From: Antedon mediterranea
Taxonomy: Eukaryota; Echinodermata; Crinoidea; Comatulida; Antedonidae
Direction of reading: 5' to 3'
DNA length: 64,000 nucleotides
Assembly: GCF_964355755.1 (NCBI RefSeq)
Contig: NC_092673.1
Coordinates: 15,755,001-15,819,000, forward strand
Shown here: in pieces, positions 1 to 12,339 of the stretch
How the letters are laid out: every line of letters starts with the position of its first letter
Numbering within the stretch: position 1 is the stretch's first letter
The notes under the pieces: model-generated
What the model saw: the letters and a program-made list of their open reading frames with translations, nothing else
Database searches by the model: none
Told to the model about the DNA's origin: nothing
Made by a program: the position numbers and the translations under genes

Positions 1-817
1 CAATTTATGCAGATGTGAAAATGGAAATTGTAGGTTGAACTCTAAACCCAAAATAAGATAATAATAATACTTAACGAAAAAACTTGCATTAATTTATTAT
101 ATTAATTAAAGTTTACCACCATTCAAATATTAGTTACACATTTAATTTTCTATTGTCTGCCAATCGAATACGCAAAATGTATTTTGTATATAACCCAGTG
201 TATACACATTGGCACCATAGCAGACATCTTAGACTAACATTAACTTCTTGAAAGGAAAACAAGTTTATAATAAATAATAGACCGTGAAATAAATTCTGAC
301 ATGTTGCAAATCTAAGACCCCCTGTATGCAATTTAAATTTAACAGATGTTTTCAAATGTACACACTGAATTGATCAATTTACCACTAGGCTAAATTTAAT
401 CATAAATGAGGATCACTTCAGTGTACAAACTTCAATGAATAAAGCCTTTAGCATTTAACAACAAAAATATGAATTAAATTTAATTTATCAGCTTTTTACA
501 TTCACTGCCACTGGACCATACTACTGTATTAAGTGACTTAGAAACGTTTGTGAAAATTAATTAATTTACGAGATGATACACCGTAAAAAGATCTTACTTT
601 GCATTTATAAAGCTTAATTTATGATGCAGTACACGGTAAAAAGATATTACTTTCTTTTTTTCCTTTTCTCTTTTTAACTATTGTGTTTTATTTGATTTGG
701 CAAAATATAAAATAACACTAATGACTTTTACTGTAGAATTAGTGATTAAAATAAATTCATATGTTTTTAAATTTTATTATGAAACTTTATTGTAAATGCG
801 TTAAATTAAATTGACAG
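1..817 (+). other. IDUA: intron of IDUA (3' portion), no other feature
   Basis: AT-rich sequence upstream of the first recognisable exon, ending in an acceptor (ttgacag, 811-817). No open frame with coding character is visible on either strand. It is read as the 3' part of an intron whose donor and 5' exons lie outside the window. Confidence 0.7.
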
Positions 818-918
818 GGCAAAGGTCATTCAACGTATATTTTAGAAACTGAGATGGAGACCATTACAAAGATACATAATCTGCATCCATCGTTTAAAGA
901 CAAACCTATAGTTAACGA
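818..918 (+). CDS. IDUA: IDUA exon a (alpha-L-iduronidase, barrel segment before the nucleophile)
   Basis: The exon lies between an acceptor at 811-817 and the donor gtaagt at 919. It enters in phase 0 and leaves two bases (GA). Its translation begins GKGHSTYILETEME and ends KPIVN. This matches the alpha-L-iduronidase stretch just before the catalytic nucleophile (human GKG...YILEQE...TPIYND). The split codon GA|T restores the conserved Asp of the N-D-E-A-D-P-L motif. Alpha-L-iduronidase is a lysosomal GH39 enzyme that removes terminal iduronic acid from dermatan and heparan sulfate. It is the first exon of the gene in this window, so the product is 5'-incomplete here. Confidence 0.93.
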
Positions 919-1905
919 GTAAGTAATTTGAATTATTATTACTTTACTAACCCCAGTCTTCACATCGAAGGCGAGATTCTACCCGAGAACATCCTTAAAA
1001 AGATTGTTAGAACGGTGGTTGACGACCAGGCGTAATCTTTTTTAGGCCTAATCATAACAGATTTGATTTATAAACCAGACAGTGTCTGACATCAGTAGTC
1101 TGTTGTCAGTTTAACGAGTTAAGGGATCAAGGAATATTCACTGAGCATTGAATCTGAATCCACCTACTTGTCAATATGGTATTACATGGATCAATAGTGT
1201 CCTAAGAGGCCTCAACTATTCACAAGGCAGTTAATTCAAAGTTGTGGTCAATATAGCAACATTATTGTTCCTAGAGACTTGTCTATTTACAAGGCAGGTG
1301 AATCACACACTTATATCAATACACTGTAACATTACATGGATTAAAGGTATTCTATTCAAGGCAGCAGTCTTATTTGGTTAATTCAGTACTTATACACAAA
1401 TATGTTTTTTGTGACAAATTGGTGTTGAAAATAAACTAATTAATGATGCGTATACAGAAATATCAAAGGAATGAATTTTAATTAAATTGATGCCTTAAAT
1501 AGAACAAAAAAGATTTACAGTATCTAAATAAAATGATGTGGGATTTAACATTTTGTTTATGAGCATTTAGAATATCATTATAACTTTGTTTTGTTTTTAA
1601 TTAATTAATTTGTACTACATAGTTTTGTTTTTTTTTGTGTTTTTCTATTGTATAATAATGATGGAGTAAGAGCAGTTTTCTGTTTGGGCTCATGCCTATT
1701 ACTTGCTCCTGGCAAGATGAATTGTAAAACGTACATTTAAGAATTTTTACCGAATAAATATTATTAATAAATATTATTATTATTTGCTCATTCCAACTAA
1801 ACCTCATTTTGATACTGGTTGGTTGCTTTAACTAAAATTATTTTGTTTGTTTTGTTAAAATGTGTATTCGTATTCGCATGAGAAAAAGTTTTTGTTTTAT
1901 TTCAG

Positions 1906-1984
1906 TGAGGCAGACCCATTGGTAGGTTGGAGCAAACCTGAATGGTGGCGTGCTGATGCCACATATGCAGCCATTGTTGCAAAG
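1906..1984 (+). CDS. IDUA: IDUA exon b (carries the catalytic nucleophile Glu)
   Basis: The acceptor ttatttcag ends at 1905 and the donor gtagtt starts at 1985. The first base completes the Asp codon begun in exon a. The exon then reads [20 protein letters not shown] and ends AAIVAK, leaving in phase 0. The Glu at 1907-1909 aligns with human Glu299, the GH39 catalytic nucleophile, and the Trp of VGW aligns with Trp306. It is near-identical to the family over EADPLVGW and WRADxTYAA. The nucleophile codon therefore lies directly at the exon border. Confidence 0.95.
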
Positions 1985-2761
1985 GTAGTTATCTAGTAGT
2001 CAGACAGCTGTCATTTGGGTGCTTAGCTTGGTGTTTAGTGTCTTTTTGTTCTCTTCCTTTTGGTTTCTCTTCTTTCTCTTCATTGTCGAGCGCATAGAGA
2101 CATCGTTTATTTGCGCTATATAAATCTATCTATTATTATTATCATTATTGGTCTTTTGACAGACATATCGCCATCATTATCATCATCATATTTATATCGT
2201 TATCTGCATCGTCATGCTATTATTATTCATAATAGTCATTACCGTAGTTCCTAGGGTATAATCCCACCTCGGGTATAATCCCACCCCCGACTTTACGATC
2301 ACCTTCACACACAAGCATATCCCCGGGCAAAGTCCCAGTGTATAGTTTAACATTAGGACAGAGTAGGCCTAGACATTTTAATGGCTGTTAACATCATCAC
2401 AGTCGGTGGCGGCACGCGGTGTTTCGATTTTTGTAAGCTACGTTTTTCGAGATTGTTATACTGTACGTATGAAACGCAATATGTACCAAATGGGAGAAAT
2501 TTGTAAAAAAAGTGCGTTTTAGGGGTTTTATCATGTTTATCATAGTCAATCTATTGACTAATGGCTTTATATATTGGTCGGTTCGTTGCGCGTTAGTTAA
2601 AGTGTGCATAACTTCTGCGTAATGTCGCGCTCATACGCAATTGAATGTGTAAAGTTGAAAAAACAACGAGTCCATTGTTTGATCTAGGCTAATCTAGGCC
2701 TACTTCGAAAGTTGTTTTTTCGTACGAATTTTATAGTTTTGCAGTTCAAATTGTGGTTATC

Positions 2762-3118
2762 ATGCCGAAGAGAAGAAAATGCTGGACTGTTGAAGAGAAA
2801 GTGAGAATAGTAGAGTGGCACAGGAAACATGAAAACAACCAGTCTCTGACCGCAGAGGAATTTGGGGCCTGCAGAAAGTCTATACGCGAATGGAATCAAA
2901 ATTATGAAAACCTACTGCAGCTCAGTGCCGGCACTTCAACAAAAAAAATGAAGAAAGTTCATGATGGATGTGAACCATTAAGTTCTGAGGTGGACACGCG
3001 TGTATTTGTATTTTTAGAAGAAATGAGAGAGGAAGGACGTACAGTCACCAATTACCGGTTACGGTCATATGCCCGTGAGTGCGCTGCAAATTTACATTTG
3101 CAGAACTTTAAAGCTCAG
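2762..3118 (+). pseudogene. transposase exon 1: CENP-B/psq-type helix-turn-helix domain
   Basis: This ATG-started segment begins MPKRRKCWTVEEKVRIVEWH, a basic N-terminus followed by a helix-turn-helix of the Psq/CENP-B N type. The start of a second HTH region (FLEEMREEGRTVTNYRLRSY) follows. The open frame stops at 3128-3130. At 3119 there is a donor-like gtacag, and splicing to 3672 joins codon-to-codon into the expected second DNA-binding domain. I therefore end the exon at 3118. An upstream GTG/GTT extension in the same frame is not needed. The transposase as a whole is disrupted downstream, so it is classed as a pseudogene. Confidence 0.8.
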
Positions 3119-3671
3119 GTACAGGCATGAAGTTTAAATATAATATTTGGTTAATTGTACATAAATCAAATATTTGTAACAGAAATCAAGAGGAAAAATA
3201 TGAATTTCCCCCTTGTTATGGTTCCATAAAAACCAGGAAGACTTTTTTTCAGTAGTTAGGTAGTTAACCTAATGTAATAACATGTCTGGTGACTCCCTAG
3301 CAGGTGAAAAAAGATGGTAGATATACGGTGGATAATTTTTGCTATAGCATGAAAATAAAAATCTGAAGTTGAATAAAAATACCAGAAATGTAATATTCAA
3401 GTTATATTACCTATTTTAGTCATCTGATAACATTTTTTACCACACCGTTTATTTTTCATAGCTTTTTAAAATGCCTCTCTATTTACAAAATTTGTGTACA
3501 AAAGAATAGAGATTTTACTGCGTAATTTGAACTATCCCCCCCACTGATAAGAAAGTGCTTATTTTCAACAAGCTCGTGTAACACAAAGAAAATCCCAAAA
3601 ATTATGAAACATAGGGGAAACTATAGATCGATAATTATTGGAATGTATGATCAATAGAAATTTTTTGCCAG
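3119..3671 (+). other. probable intron inside the transposase gene
   Basis: A 553-bp AT-rich stretch with stops in all frames separates two transposase segments. It begins gtacag and ends ttttttgccag. Both flanking coding parts are in phase 0. The joined protein runs from NLHLQNFKAQ to HLAFNVSNGWLHRWKKRF, which fits the 'F-x-x-S-x-G-W-L-x-R-F/W-K-x-R' block of CENP-B-type HTH domains. An alternative is a secondary insertion, but the clean GT-AG junction favours an intron. Confidence 0.65.
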
Positions 3672-4220
3672 CACCTGGCCTTTAACGTTTCCAATGGATG
3701 GCTCCATCGATGGAAGAAACGTTTTAATGTAGGAATGCGTCGGGGCACTAATGAGAGCCAAAAAGTTCCCGAAGATTATAGGGATGATCTTATGGGATTC
3801 CGAAGACGTATCATCCGGATCCGTCAACAAATAAACGTGCCCCTGAGGTACATAGTAAACATGGATCAGACAATGGTTCGTTTCGATATGCCGTACGCCG
3901 CAACCAACAACGTGCGCGGCGAAAGAAGTATACGAATAAGCAACACCGGAGCAAAGAAAAAAGGTTTCACAGTCGGTCTAGCCGCTTCCGCCGATGGACA
4001 TAAGTTACCAGCTGCTATAATTTTTAAGGAACTCAACGGCCGAATCCCCCCTCGGGTTCGCATGAGGTTGCAAATCCCAGCAAATGTGCGTGTCAGTGCA
4101 TCACCAAACGGATGGATGCGTACAGAGGAAGTACATCACTGGATCGAAAATCAACTAGTAAACGTCAGAGACGACGACAATGAAGAACTGTTAATAATAT
4201 TAGATATATGCAGCTCATAG
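3672..4220 (+). pseudogene. transposase exon 2, 5' part: second HTH and start of DDE_1 domain
   Basis: The segment reads from HLAFNVSNGWLHRWKKRF into the DDE domain. It contains NMDQTMVRFDMP, the first catalytic Asp context of pogo-type transposases (usually NMDET/Q.VWFDMP), then GFTVGLAASADGHKLPAAII and ILDICSS before a TAG stop at 4218-4220. The second catalytic Asp is in ILDICSS. The coding sense continues in another frame from about 4215, so this is a frameshifted gene and not a natural C-terminus. Confidence 0.85.
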
Positions 4221-4665
4221 ATCTGTAGCAACCCTTGATTTGCTCGAAGATTTAAACGTAAGTGTTGTCTTTATACCAGCCGGATGCACTAGTATTTGTC
4301 AGCCGATGAACATCAGTGTAAATCGTCCATTTAAATCCACCTTACGTCGTCTTTGGACTGACTGGATGGAGAATCACGACGAAAGAACGCCACACGGAAA
4401 CCTGAAGCAGGCTTCCTGTCAGCAAGTCGTGAATTGGGTATCCGAGGCATGGGAGCAGATTGATCCAGAACTTGTGCGTCGTTCTTTTTTGCGCTGTGGA
4501 ATATCCAATGCGCTTGATGGATCGGAAGACGACGAATGTTGTGATGAAATACCAGATTATGATGAAAACGAAGAACTTGAAGATGATCTTGCAGGAATTG
4601 TGTTTGCCGACGATGGTGAGGATAGCGATGAAGAATTTGACGGCTTTGTCTACGATGACAATTAA
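4215..4665 (+). pseudogene. transposase, 3' part after frameshift (C-terminal DDE_1 and acidic tail)
   Basis: In the new frame the reading resumes as HRSVATLDLLEDLNVSVVF and then IPAGCTSICQPMNISVN, clearly the continuation of the DDE_1 domain. It ends in a strongly acidic tail (…DSDEEFDGFVYDDN) and TAA. The third catalytic position, normally Asp in the QPLD/QPMD motif of this family, is Asn here (QPMN). Together with the frameshift at about 4212-4217, this copy should be unable to make an active transposase. The intact length elsewhere suggests a fairly recent loss. Confidence 0.85.
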
Positions 4666-5542
4666 CATTGTTAAGTGAGCTCTGCAAAGTTTCTGTCTGA
4701 TAAACCATAAGTTGTATTGACATTATGGATTTTTGTTATAATTCCTTTTTATATTACAGTTTACGGTGATTCTGAAAGTTATTTGAAAATGTTCCAAACT
4801 TATCGCTGGTGTTTTTTTTTGCCTGACGTAATATGATTATGTTGTTGTTCGAAAGTTGCATTTACATTAATGAAGTATGTAGTACTAAGTGACTAAATAA
4901 AATTAGACATACGGGTAATTGTGTTTTTTTAGCAACGAATACTGTACCTGCAGTATTTTAATTATGTCTATAAAAAACATTGAACATGAATGCTTGCGCC
5001 ACGCGGTAGCTAGACGGACGGTGATCCAACTTATATTTAACCATTTTTTGAAAAATCCGTGTACTATAGTACATACATTTTTTCCAAAAAATGGCTGAAA
5101 GATAAATTTGGCACACATGCTGTTTCATACATTTCATAGACAAAGATCGAAACACAAACTGGTGGCGTATGTAAAAAGTTCTTTGGTGTAAAGCAAACAT
5201 GGAATGAGTGGACGGATTTCGTAGCCGTCGACCGGAAGCGCGTTGGCTGGGCCCCAGGCCGGACGTTGGCAGACCCTTTGCCTAAGACGAGGTATTTATT
5301 AAAGTCCAATAGCTATATAGTCTAGACTCCAATCAAGTCTGATTTTAATACCGAAATATATCTTTAAATAGGCTATTTGGATCATAGGGTAATTGTTCAA
5401 ATAACACTCATTTTGGTCATAACGGGATGTCATTTTCGGTTCACGTACAGGGAAATCTCCGGGTATAGTCCCACCTCCCAAATTCGGCCAAATTTCACGT
5501 ACAAGGGGGGGGGGGTGGGATTATACCCGGGGAACTACGGTA

Positions 5543-7525
5543 CATGATTTTTAATATTGACTTGATAGGATGATCTTTGAATGGTGTAATTAAGTTCTAA
5601 GTTAAATACACCTTAGCAACCCCAATTAAAAAACATGTTTTGAAAAATAAATTTATGTTAAAAAAAAATTATAAACTTTTAATCACTTTAGACATAATTT
5701 AAGGGTTGGTAATTAACTACATTAAGAAATGAATTACCATATAAAATAGCAAGAAAAAGTGTATGCCTGAGGACATTTGCATCAAAATGATTCATACCAG
5801 TCTACTGCTAATTTTAATTTTCAATGCCAAGATTTATAGGAGATATTATACACATCATTCATAAGTTTACTGAAAACACATTTTGTGATGTTTTTTAAAA
5901 TCATAGCAATTTTATTTCCATGGCTCAGCAATTAAGATAAATGATTTATTACATGTGTTTTTTTGTTAAAAGAGGTTCATGCATGTTGTTCGAATTGTTT
6001 TTAAAACTTACCAAACAACTCTGTGAACTTAAGATACTAGAAAATGAGTTCTAAAATTTAAAATTTTATCTAGACAAAAAAACGTTTGTTATATAATTCA
6101 GCTAAAATTACATAATATGTTTTTCTTGCAACCTTAATAATTATAAAACATTTTTATTACATTTGAAACTGTGACTGCTAGGGACGAATCCAAAAGGATA
6201 TTTTAGCATGATCCAATTTGTAAAACCTGGTATATCTTTGTCGCTAAACCCTGCACTTTGTAATGTATTGAAACAATGTATATAGAGTAAATTAGAAAAA
6301 ATGTTTATATTTATTATATTCCTATATATTTATTTATAATTTTATGTATTGTGAGAGTATATAGAGATTGAATAAATGGCTGAATGCCTCCAAGAAAAAA
6401 AAATGTGCACTTAGGAAATGTAAATATTTCATAAGAAACTGGTGTTTAGAGGTATAGGCCTAGTAGAAACCATTATTTTAACATGGAAACAAACATTTTC
6501 TTTTCACATAAGACACCAAAAATTTAAATAAAAGATTATATAGTAATAAAGTAAATGCTCAGAGACTGATATTTTTAGAATAATGAACATGCTAGTACAT
6601 TTCGGCTGTTTTTTTTTGTCACCAATATATAGATTTTAATGAACATTTTTTTCAGACTTTCACGCATTTTTTTTAAACTCATTTATTTAGTAAATGTACT
6701 CCTTTTTATATATTTTGTTGTTGAATTGGTACTTCATAAATGTTTGATTATACATACTTGCTAAATCATTTGCCAAGTAATACCATTTTATGATTCTTTC
6801 ACTGATTTATTTTTTTTTGGAAAATAAATCAATATTTGTTAATTGTTCACCATTATACCATAGTATTTAAAATGTATTTAACAAATGTGTGGGTTTAAGG
6901 TGAAGCAAAAACAAAATGTATTGTGTTCATCTTCTTCATCAGCTTTATATCCATGTAGTGATTCTGATTATAAGTTGTATACAAATTCATTACACACTCC
7001 TTTAAAAAGATGATTTTCAGATAATTGCCAGCTATAAGATCCTCTATTGTGCATCAAACTATCCATTAAGCCAATCTACCAAAGCATTTTTTTGAAAGAT
7101 TCATTGTTATTAAGCTGTTACATCCAATCTTAAATGGGTTGCTTTTGATGACATGATTTTTATTGTCTGTTTATTACAATTTAATCATCCTCATGATTTA
7201 GTTAGATTTTTTTTCTTCCCAATAAATTGCGAATGTAATCATTTAGTGGAATGAAACAAAGCTTTTATTGTAAGAAAGCCTGCAGAAAAGTTAATTTAAT
7301 TTGCATCATTTCCAGGTAATTGATTAGGAAGATGCTAAATATGAGCATAACTATTTGAAAGTAATGACAAATTTTGTCATTTTAAGTGCAATAATCATGT
7401 AAACAATTTGTGTAGACAATTGACCTTCTTTTTTTGAACTTGTATAGTTGCATTATATAATACAATCTAGTAACTTGAAATTTCCCCTTCAAGCATCTAA
7501 TGATTTCTCGTTCAAATCTTCACAG
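5543..7525 (+). other. IDUA intron 2, remainder
   Basis: AT-rich intron sequence with many short T and A runs. No coding segment, RNA gene or clear repeat was recognised between the transposon and exon c. Confidence 0.6.
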
Positions 7526-7766
7526 GTCGTGACACAACATCAAAATCTTCTGAGCAAATCGCCAGGGATAAATTACTCCTTGCTAAGTAACGATAATGGA
7601 TTCTTGAATTTTTACCCCAGTTTTTTTGACCAACGAACGTTAGTGAGCCGTTTTCAGATCAATAATACAATGCCGAAGACCGTGCAAGTTATAAAGAAAC
7701 CTGTTCTAAATGTGATGGGTTTGCTTTCTCTGATGGGTAACAAACAGGTGTATTCATCTGGCTCAG
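7526..7766 (+). CDS. IDUA: IDUA exon c (end of the barrel, substrate-binding residues)
   Basis: The acceptor cttcacag ends at 7525. The donor gtgagc at 7767 is preferred over an internal gtgtat at 7748 because it restores the phase into exon d. The translation begins VVTQHQNLLSK, includes LLSNDNGFLNFYPSFFDQRT and SRFQINNTMPK, and ends near VLNVMGLLSLMGNKQ. The Asp of SNDN, the Arg of QRT and the first Asn of the NNT sequon align with human Asp349, Arg363 and glycosylated Asn372, all known from the human enzyme to matter for substrate binding. This is the longest exon in the window. A MITE begins about 23 bp after the donor. Confidence 0.95.
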
Positions 7767-7789
7767 GTGAGCTCACATTATTTTGTTTA

Positions 7790-7940
7790 GCTCTGTCTAC
7801 ACTATCAAACTAGTTTAACAAAAAAGGTGTGATGTGCCCAAATATAGTAGTGATATTCCCAAATATAGTAGTGATTCCCAAATATGGAAGTGATATGACA
7901 TCATCATTCTCACATAAAGTTTGATAGTGTAGAAAAAGCT
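7790..7940. mobile_element. MITE, family M copy 1 (CTACACTATCAAACT inverted repeat)
   Basis: About 150 bp with inverted ends: agctctgtctacactatcaa at the left and its near inverse complement (tttgatagtgtagaaaaagct) at the right. Inside are three direct repeats of a 'cccaaatat.g.agtgat' motif. The flanks are TTTA and TTAA. Related copies lie at about 37973, 59173 and 62222. It is a short, non-coding DNA-transposon derivative immediately downstream of IDUA exon c. Confidence 0.8.
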
Positions 7941-9184
7941 TTAAATGACATTCAACCATAGAGGGCATACTAACTATACACATTGTTCAATAGCGGCGTA
8001 CTGTTAACGAATAAAAAGCACAGGGATTTACACGCTTATTTTTAATCAGTCAGTTACAAATTCCCTTGTCACGAAAACAGTACTTAACAAACCCACTATA
8101 ATAAAGTGTTATCTGTTATGAAATTGTCAGGTGTCTTTTGTGGCTAAACTGTTTCAATTTATGGTAATGCAATTAGTTGATCACATTTATGTAAGCCCTT
8201 TAATTGGCCCCATTTCTATTTCTGATCAAACTACCCTTTAGCACATCAGGTATACAGAAATTAAATTTATTGTTAACATTTGCACTTTTATCTACTGTAT
8301 AATCAAATCCGGACAAAAAACCAAAAACCTAAAATCTCTTATATTTTTAGAAATGAATTCTATAAATTTAGGAATCACAGTTTGACAGCTAAGTGTGCTC
8401 CCTAGACAGCTGACACTAAAAAATACAATATAAAACATAAATTAAACTATAATAATGTTAAAATACTACATACTTACAGAAAAAGCAGATATGACCTTTA
8501 TTACATTTTTTATGCCAAATGCTTACTAACCTAACATTGCATTTGTCCACTTTAGTAAAGGCAGATAAACATTTTATTGCGTTGTGTAGATGTCATACAG
8601 TACAAGGAAGAACCTTATATTACTATAATAAAATTGTAAAGGTTAGATGATCAGTGATAAAATAAAACATTCCCTGACAGTAATTCATATATTTCTACTG
8701 CTTGTAATAGTATAGATAATCCTTTTATAATAAATAAAGATCAGATTTCTTTTTTTTCTTATTTTTTAGGAGTTTTATCTGTTAAGGAATAAAATAAAAT
8801 TGCTTTTGTGTTTATGGGTTAATTTTGACAAAGGTTAAATCCCTTAATATGCTCATAACCTTACGTTATTGCTCTCATGTTCAGCACATAAACCTTGTTT
8901 TGCGTTGTAATGTATTTCTTTCTAACATAAAATTTAGTACCTAATAATAAAATCTTTTCTCTGTTGCAATACATTTGGAAAGGGATGATTTATTTTTACT
9001 AATTGTATACTTTGCTTTCCTTAGTATACAAATAGGACAAATAATGAAAGACACGTTCCTACATTTTTTCAATCTATTTTAAGGTCACAAACTGCATTTT
9101 ATGTAAATGAAATACTATATGGGCCTATTGCATTAATTTCACCTATTCAATTTGATCTTAAATATAAGTTGAATTTAATAATTT

Positions 9185-9352
9185 AAGCAGCCCTCTATAA
9201 ATACCAGCATGCATTGCGCGCAGATTGATATTATTGTTTTTCTTCTGTGATTTCTTTTGATCGATCGTAATGGCCAAACGAAATGGAAGAATCATAACTT
9301 TTCAGAAAAAATACCGGGTTTTCCCCAATTTGTATTAACGGATTCTACCAAA
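9185..9352. repeat. dispersed repeat R9, copy 1
   Basis: Shares an ordered series of blocks with 11151-11310: aagcag, acaaataccag-like text, attgatatt, tcgatcg and 'ccaatttgtattaac.gattct'. The copies are diverged, with small indels, and have the same orientation. There is no coding potential. It is probably an old non-autonomous element. Confidence 0.6.
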
Positions 9353-11150
9353 TGTTAGTGATATATATGCATTAATATAAAACATCAAAAATTGTAGGGA
9401 TTATAGTGTCTTTAAATGTTTGAAACTGTTTGTAGTTTACTAAAAATGTTTGTGTACATCAGTTTTATTTAACTGTGCAAAGCAATGGCCCACAGTTTTT
9501 TTTGTTTTTGTTTTCAGAGTATTTTATCTGTATTTTTTTACTAGAATTATAGAGTGAATATAAAATTCTTTGCATGTTGTAGGGCCTTGTGTGTCTTGGT
9601 GAGTCATTTTGTCCATTTGATTTATCACTGTCTAACTTGCAATTCCATTAACTCTCTCTGGAGGCAATATCTAGTAGAAGGTCCATTAGTATTTTGAGGG
9701 TAAACATCCTCGTCGAAGTGAAGCTGTACACTATGCGCAACCACCGATAAATGTCCGAAGTGAAATCCCGCCGATTCCCTTTTAATTCCAGATTGATGGG
9801 CTCTATCAATCAGACAGCTGAACTTGTATTTTTCATATAAACCTTAGCGGTCAGTACATATACACATATAATATATAGTGCCCTAGTTTTGCTGTATGCA
9901 AAAATTATCCAAAAACCAAAAAAATCACTAACTTACCATCTGATAATTTTTTTTTATACAGTTTTTTATTTGTTTTTTTATATATAGCCTAATTGATTTT
10001 AGTGCAAGCGAGAGTGATTTTCATTGTTATAAAAATATTCTCCACATTCAACTCATAAACATTCTTTGAATTATTAAATTTGAATGAATAAAATGAAAGT
10101 TATTATATTGGCCATCAGTATTCTATAATAGCTGATCGATTTCAATCAATGGCCGTTGCAAATATGAGGATCATGAAATTTAAATTTACGGTCAATCTAC
10201 ATTTTATTAAATTTGATTCTATTTTCTGACCTAAGAATTAATCTCAATAAAAACCTTCATTTGCATTACAAACACAATTTCAAATTAAGCATGACCATTT
10301 ATTAATGTCATAAAAGGGTAAATTTTGTACAAAACTAAATATCTATATTACTATTAATCAGCCTGCTTCTGTACAAAATTAATTTATGACCTATGAAACA
10401 ATATTTCATAAGCTGTCGGCTCTTGTAGCACCTAGGGAATAGTTCCTCCTAATTAAAAGTTTATGTATCGATACATATAGAAGTGGAGATAAACATCAAT
10501 TTCATTGTCATTCCCATAATTATTTTACTAATTACTATCTAATTATAGTTTATTATTAATTATTGTTGGATATCGCATTTTGTGTTATTACCTTAGGTAT
10601 AGAATACTATACTCAATACATTGCAGTGTTAAATCGGTGGATAGGCATTATTCATTTTGCCCATTTGGATGTATTAGTACCTGAGGCTCGAACCTTTGAC
10701 CTCAAAATTGCAAGCAAATAGACACAGCGACGACATGAATTTTTTCTTTTTGCACGGTCTTTGACTGAAAAAAGATTGACAATGACATTTTGATGTCTTC
10801 ATTATTCGTTTGAAGAGTAAGAAATTTAGATACAGATTTCTATGTTTCTACAAATTATGTAGTTACACTTGTTAGAAGTCGACAGAAAAGTAGTAAACAA
10901 TGACACCAACATACTGCACCACTGGTGATTGCAGAAGTGGAAAATATTTCATGTCAGACTGTGAATGAAAATGCGAGATTTCAAAATGTTTTTTATAATA
11001 ACCATACATGCCTATTGTTTTCTTTTGTTCTATTTTCATCATTCTGTTTTCCTCCCATTTCATAATAATTTTTGGTTTTTGGTCCTATTGCGATAACTTC
11101 TTCCATCTTTAAATGGTTAAAAGTGTGAAAAATAAGTCGATTCTAATAAG

Positions 11151-11310
11151 TAAGCAGTCCGCTACAAATACCAGAATGCATCAAATAAGGATTGATATTT
11201 TCATGTTGTAAAACTTTCGATCGATTGTGAAAGGGTAACATATAAAAGAAAATATCAGCGAAATTACAAGGTTTTGCCAATTTGTATTAACAGATTCTGC
11301 CAAAAAAGGA
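11151..11310. repeat. dispersed repeat R9, copy 2
   Basis: Second diverged copy of the repeat at 9185-9352. The best preserved block is gccaatttgtattaac followed by gattctgcc. Confidence 0.6.
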
Positions 11311-12339
11311 AAGGCAATTAATTAAGCAATGAGACAACGCCGGGCTAGGCCTACAGGTAGTGTACGATGTTCCAATGTTCCGATCTTTACTAGCTTGAAC
11401 TACACAACTAAGCCTAGCTAAGCTAGGCCTAAGACCGTCCATGAGAGGAAATTTGATGCGAGCTACTTAGGTAGTGCATTTTTTCCTCTTTTTAACATAA
11501 TTAACCATAAAACTTACACAAGGAATGACCTGGTTTAATGTTTTTAAAGTAATATATTATATGCATTATTTTTACAAAATGTCTAGTGTCTTACTATTTC
11601 CTTCAGTAATGGTAATTTTTTTTTATATATTTTGTTTACTCTCTTTTATGATTGTATAGTCTGTCAGACAGTTGTTTTTCTCTTTTGAGCTTTTAGTTTT
11701 GATTAATTACAATACTCAAGTGTTTTTAATTTCATTCAGAATTTCAAGGTCATGTATTACCTGTTGCCCTTCCAAAACAATTGCTGCCTGTAGAGTATTT
11801 TTTTCTCTTTTATTTTATTTGATGATATTTAATATTATAAGCAATTGAAGTTTGTAATTAATTACTTCTTATAGCTCTGCATGCATCATATGTTTCATTT
11901 TTCCATGAAATGAAATGTTTAATCATTGTTTATAATTAAAGTTTGTAATTAAAGTTTTAGCATACACTGTATTGGTTAGTTATTTTGACACATTTCATCT
12001 GTTTTGTTTTTTTTAAATTACGTGAAGCTTCCTCTAGTGTAATATGCTAACTACAATACAAGTTTATAAGCGTTGTAGGACCTAAAATAATATTCACATA
12101 AACTGCATAAATGATCAAATAAGTGCATTTCTTGAAGTTTGAGCGTCTGTTGAAGCTCATTTAAATTGTAATGTTTAAAATTATTTTTTGATATTATTTG
12201 TAAAGCAAGTTCTAGGTAATGTGGCAATCACTAGCTGTATGTATGCCATTAAACCAATGACTTATCTGACTATGCACTTAAGCTTACATATTCAATACCA
12301 ACCACTGCAGTTCTTTATAAAATACATCTTTTTGAAGCA

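Larger units (their letters stand above)
2242..5540 (+). mobile_element. pogo/Tigger-like DNA transposon with TIRs and TA target duplication
   Basis: The left end reads CCGTAGTTCCTAGGGTATAA. The right end (to 5540) is its inverse complement with only a couple of mismatches over about 27 bp. Each end is flanked by TA (2240-2241 and 5541-5542). A 15-bp motif, GGGTATAATCCCACC, occurs inside the left end twice (2254-2268 and 2271-2285). At the right end it occurs once direct with one change (5461-5475) and once inverted as part of the TIR (5514-5528). The element encloses a disrupted DDE transposase and sits in IDUA intron 2. The TA duplication and CENP-B/DDE_1 protein type place it in the Tc1/mariner-pogo superfamily. 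Confidence 0.88.
7941..12339 (+). other. IDUA intron 3, 5' part
   Basis: Long AT-rich intron sequence. Apart from the paired dispersed repeat at about 9185 and 11151, no gene or structured element was recognised. Confidence 0.55.

Noticed and set aside
7448-7813. Start of a separate 121-codon protein
   Set aside because: Only 7526-7766 is coding (IDUA exon c). The frame merely extends open into intron on both sides.
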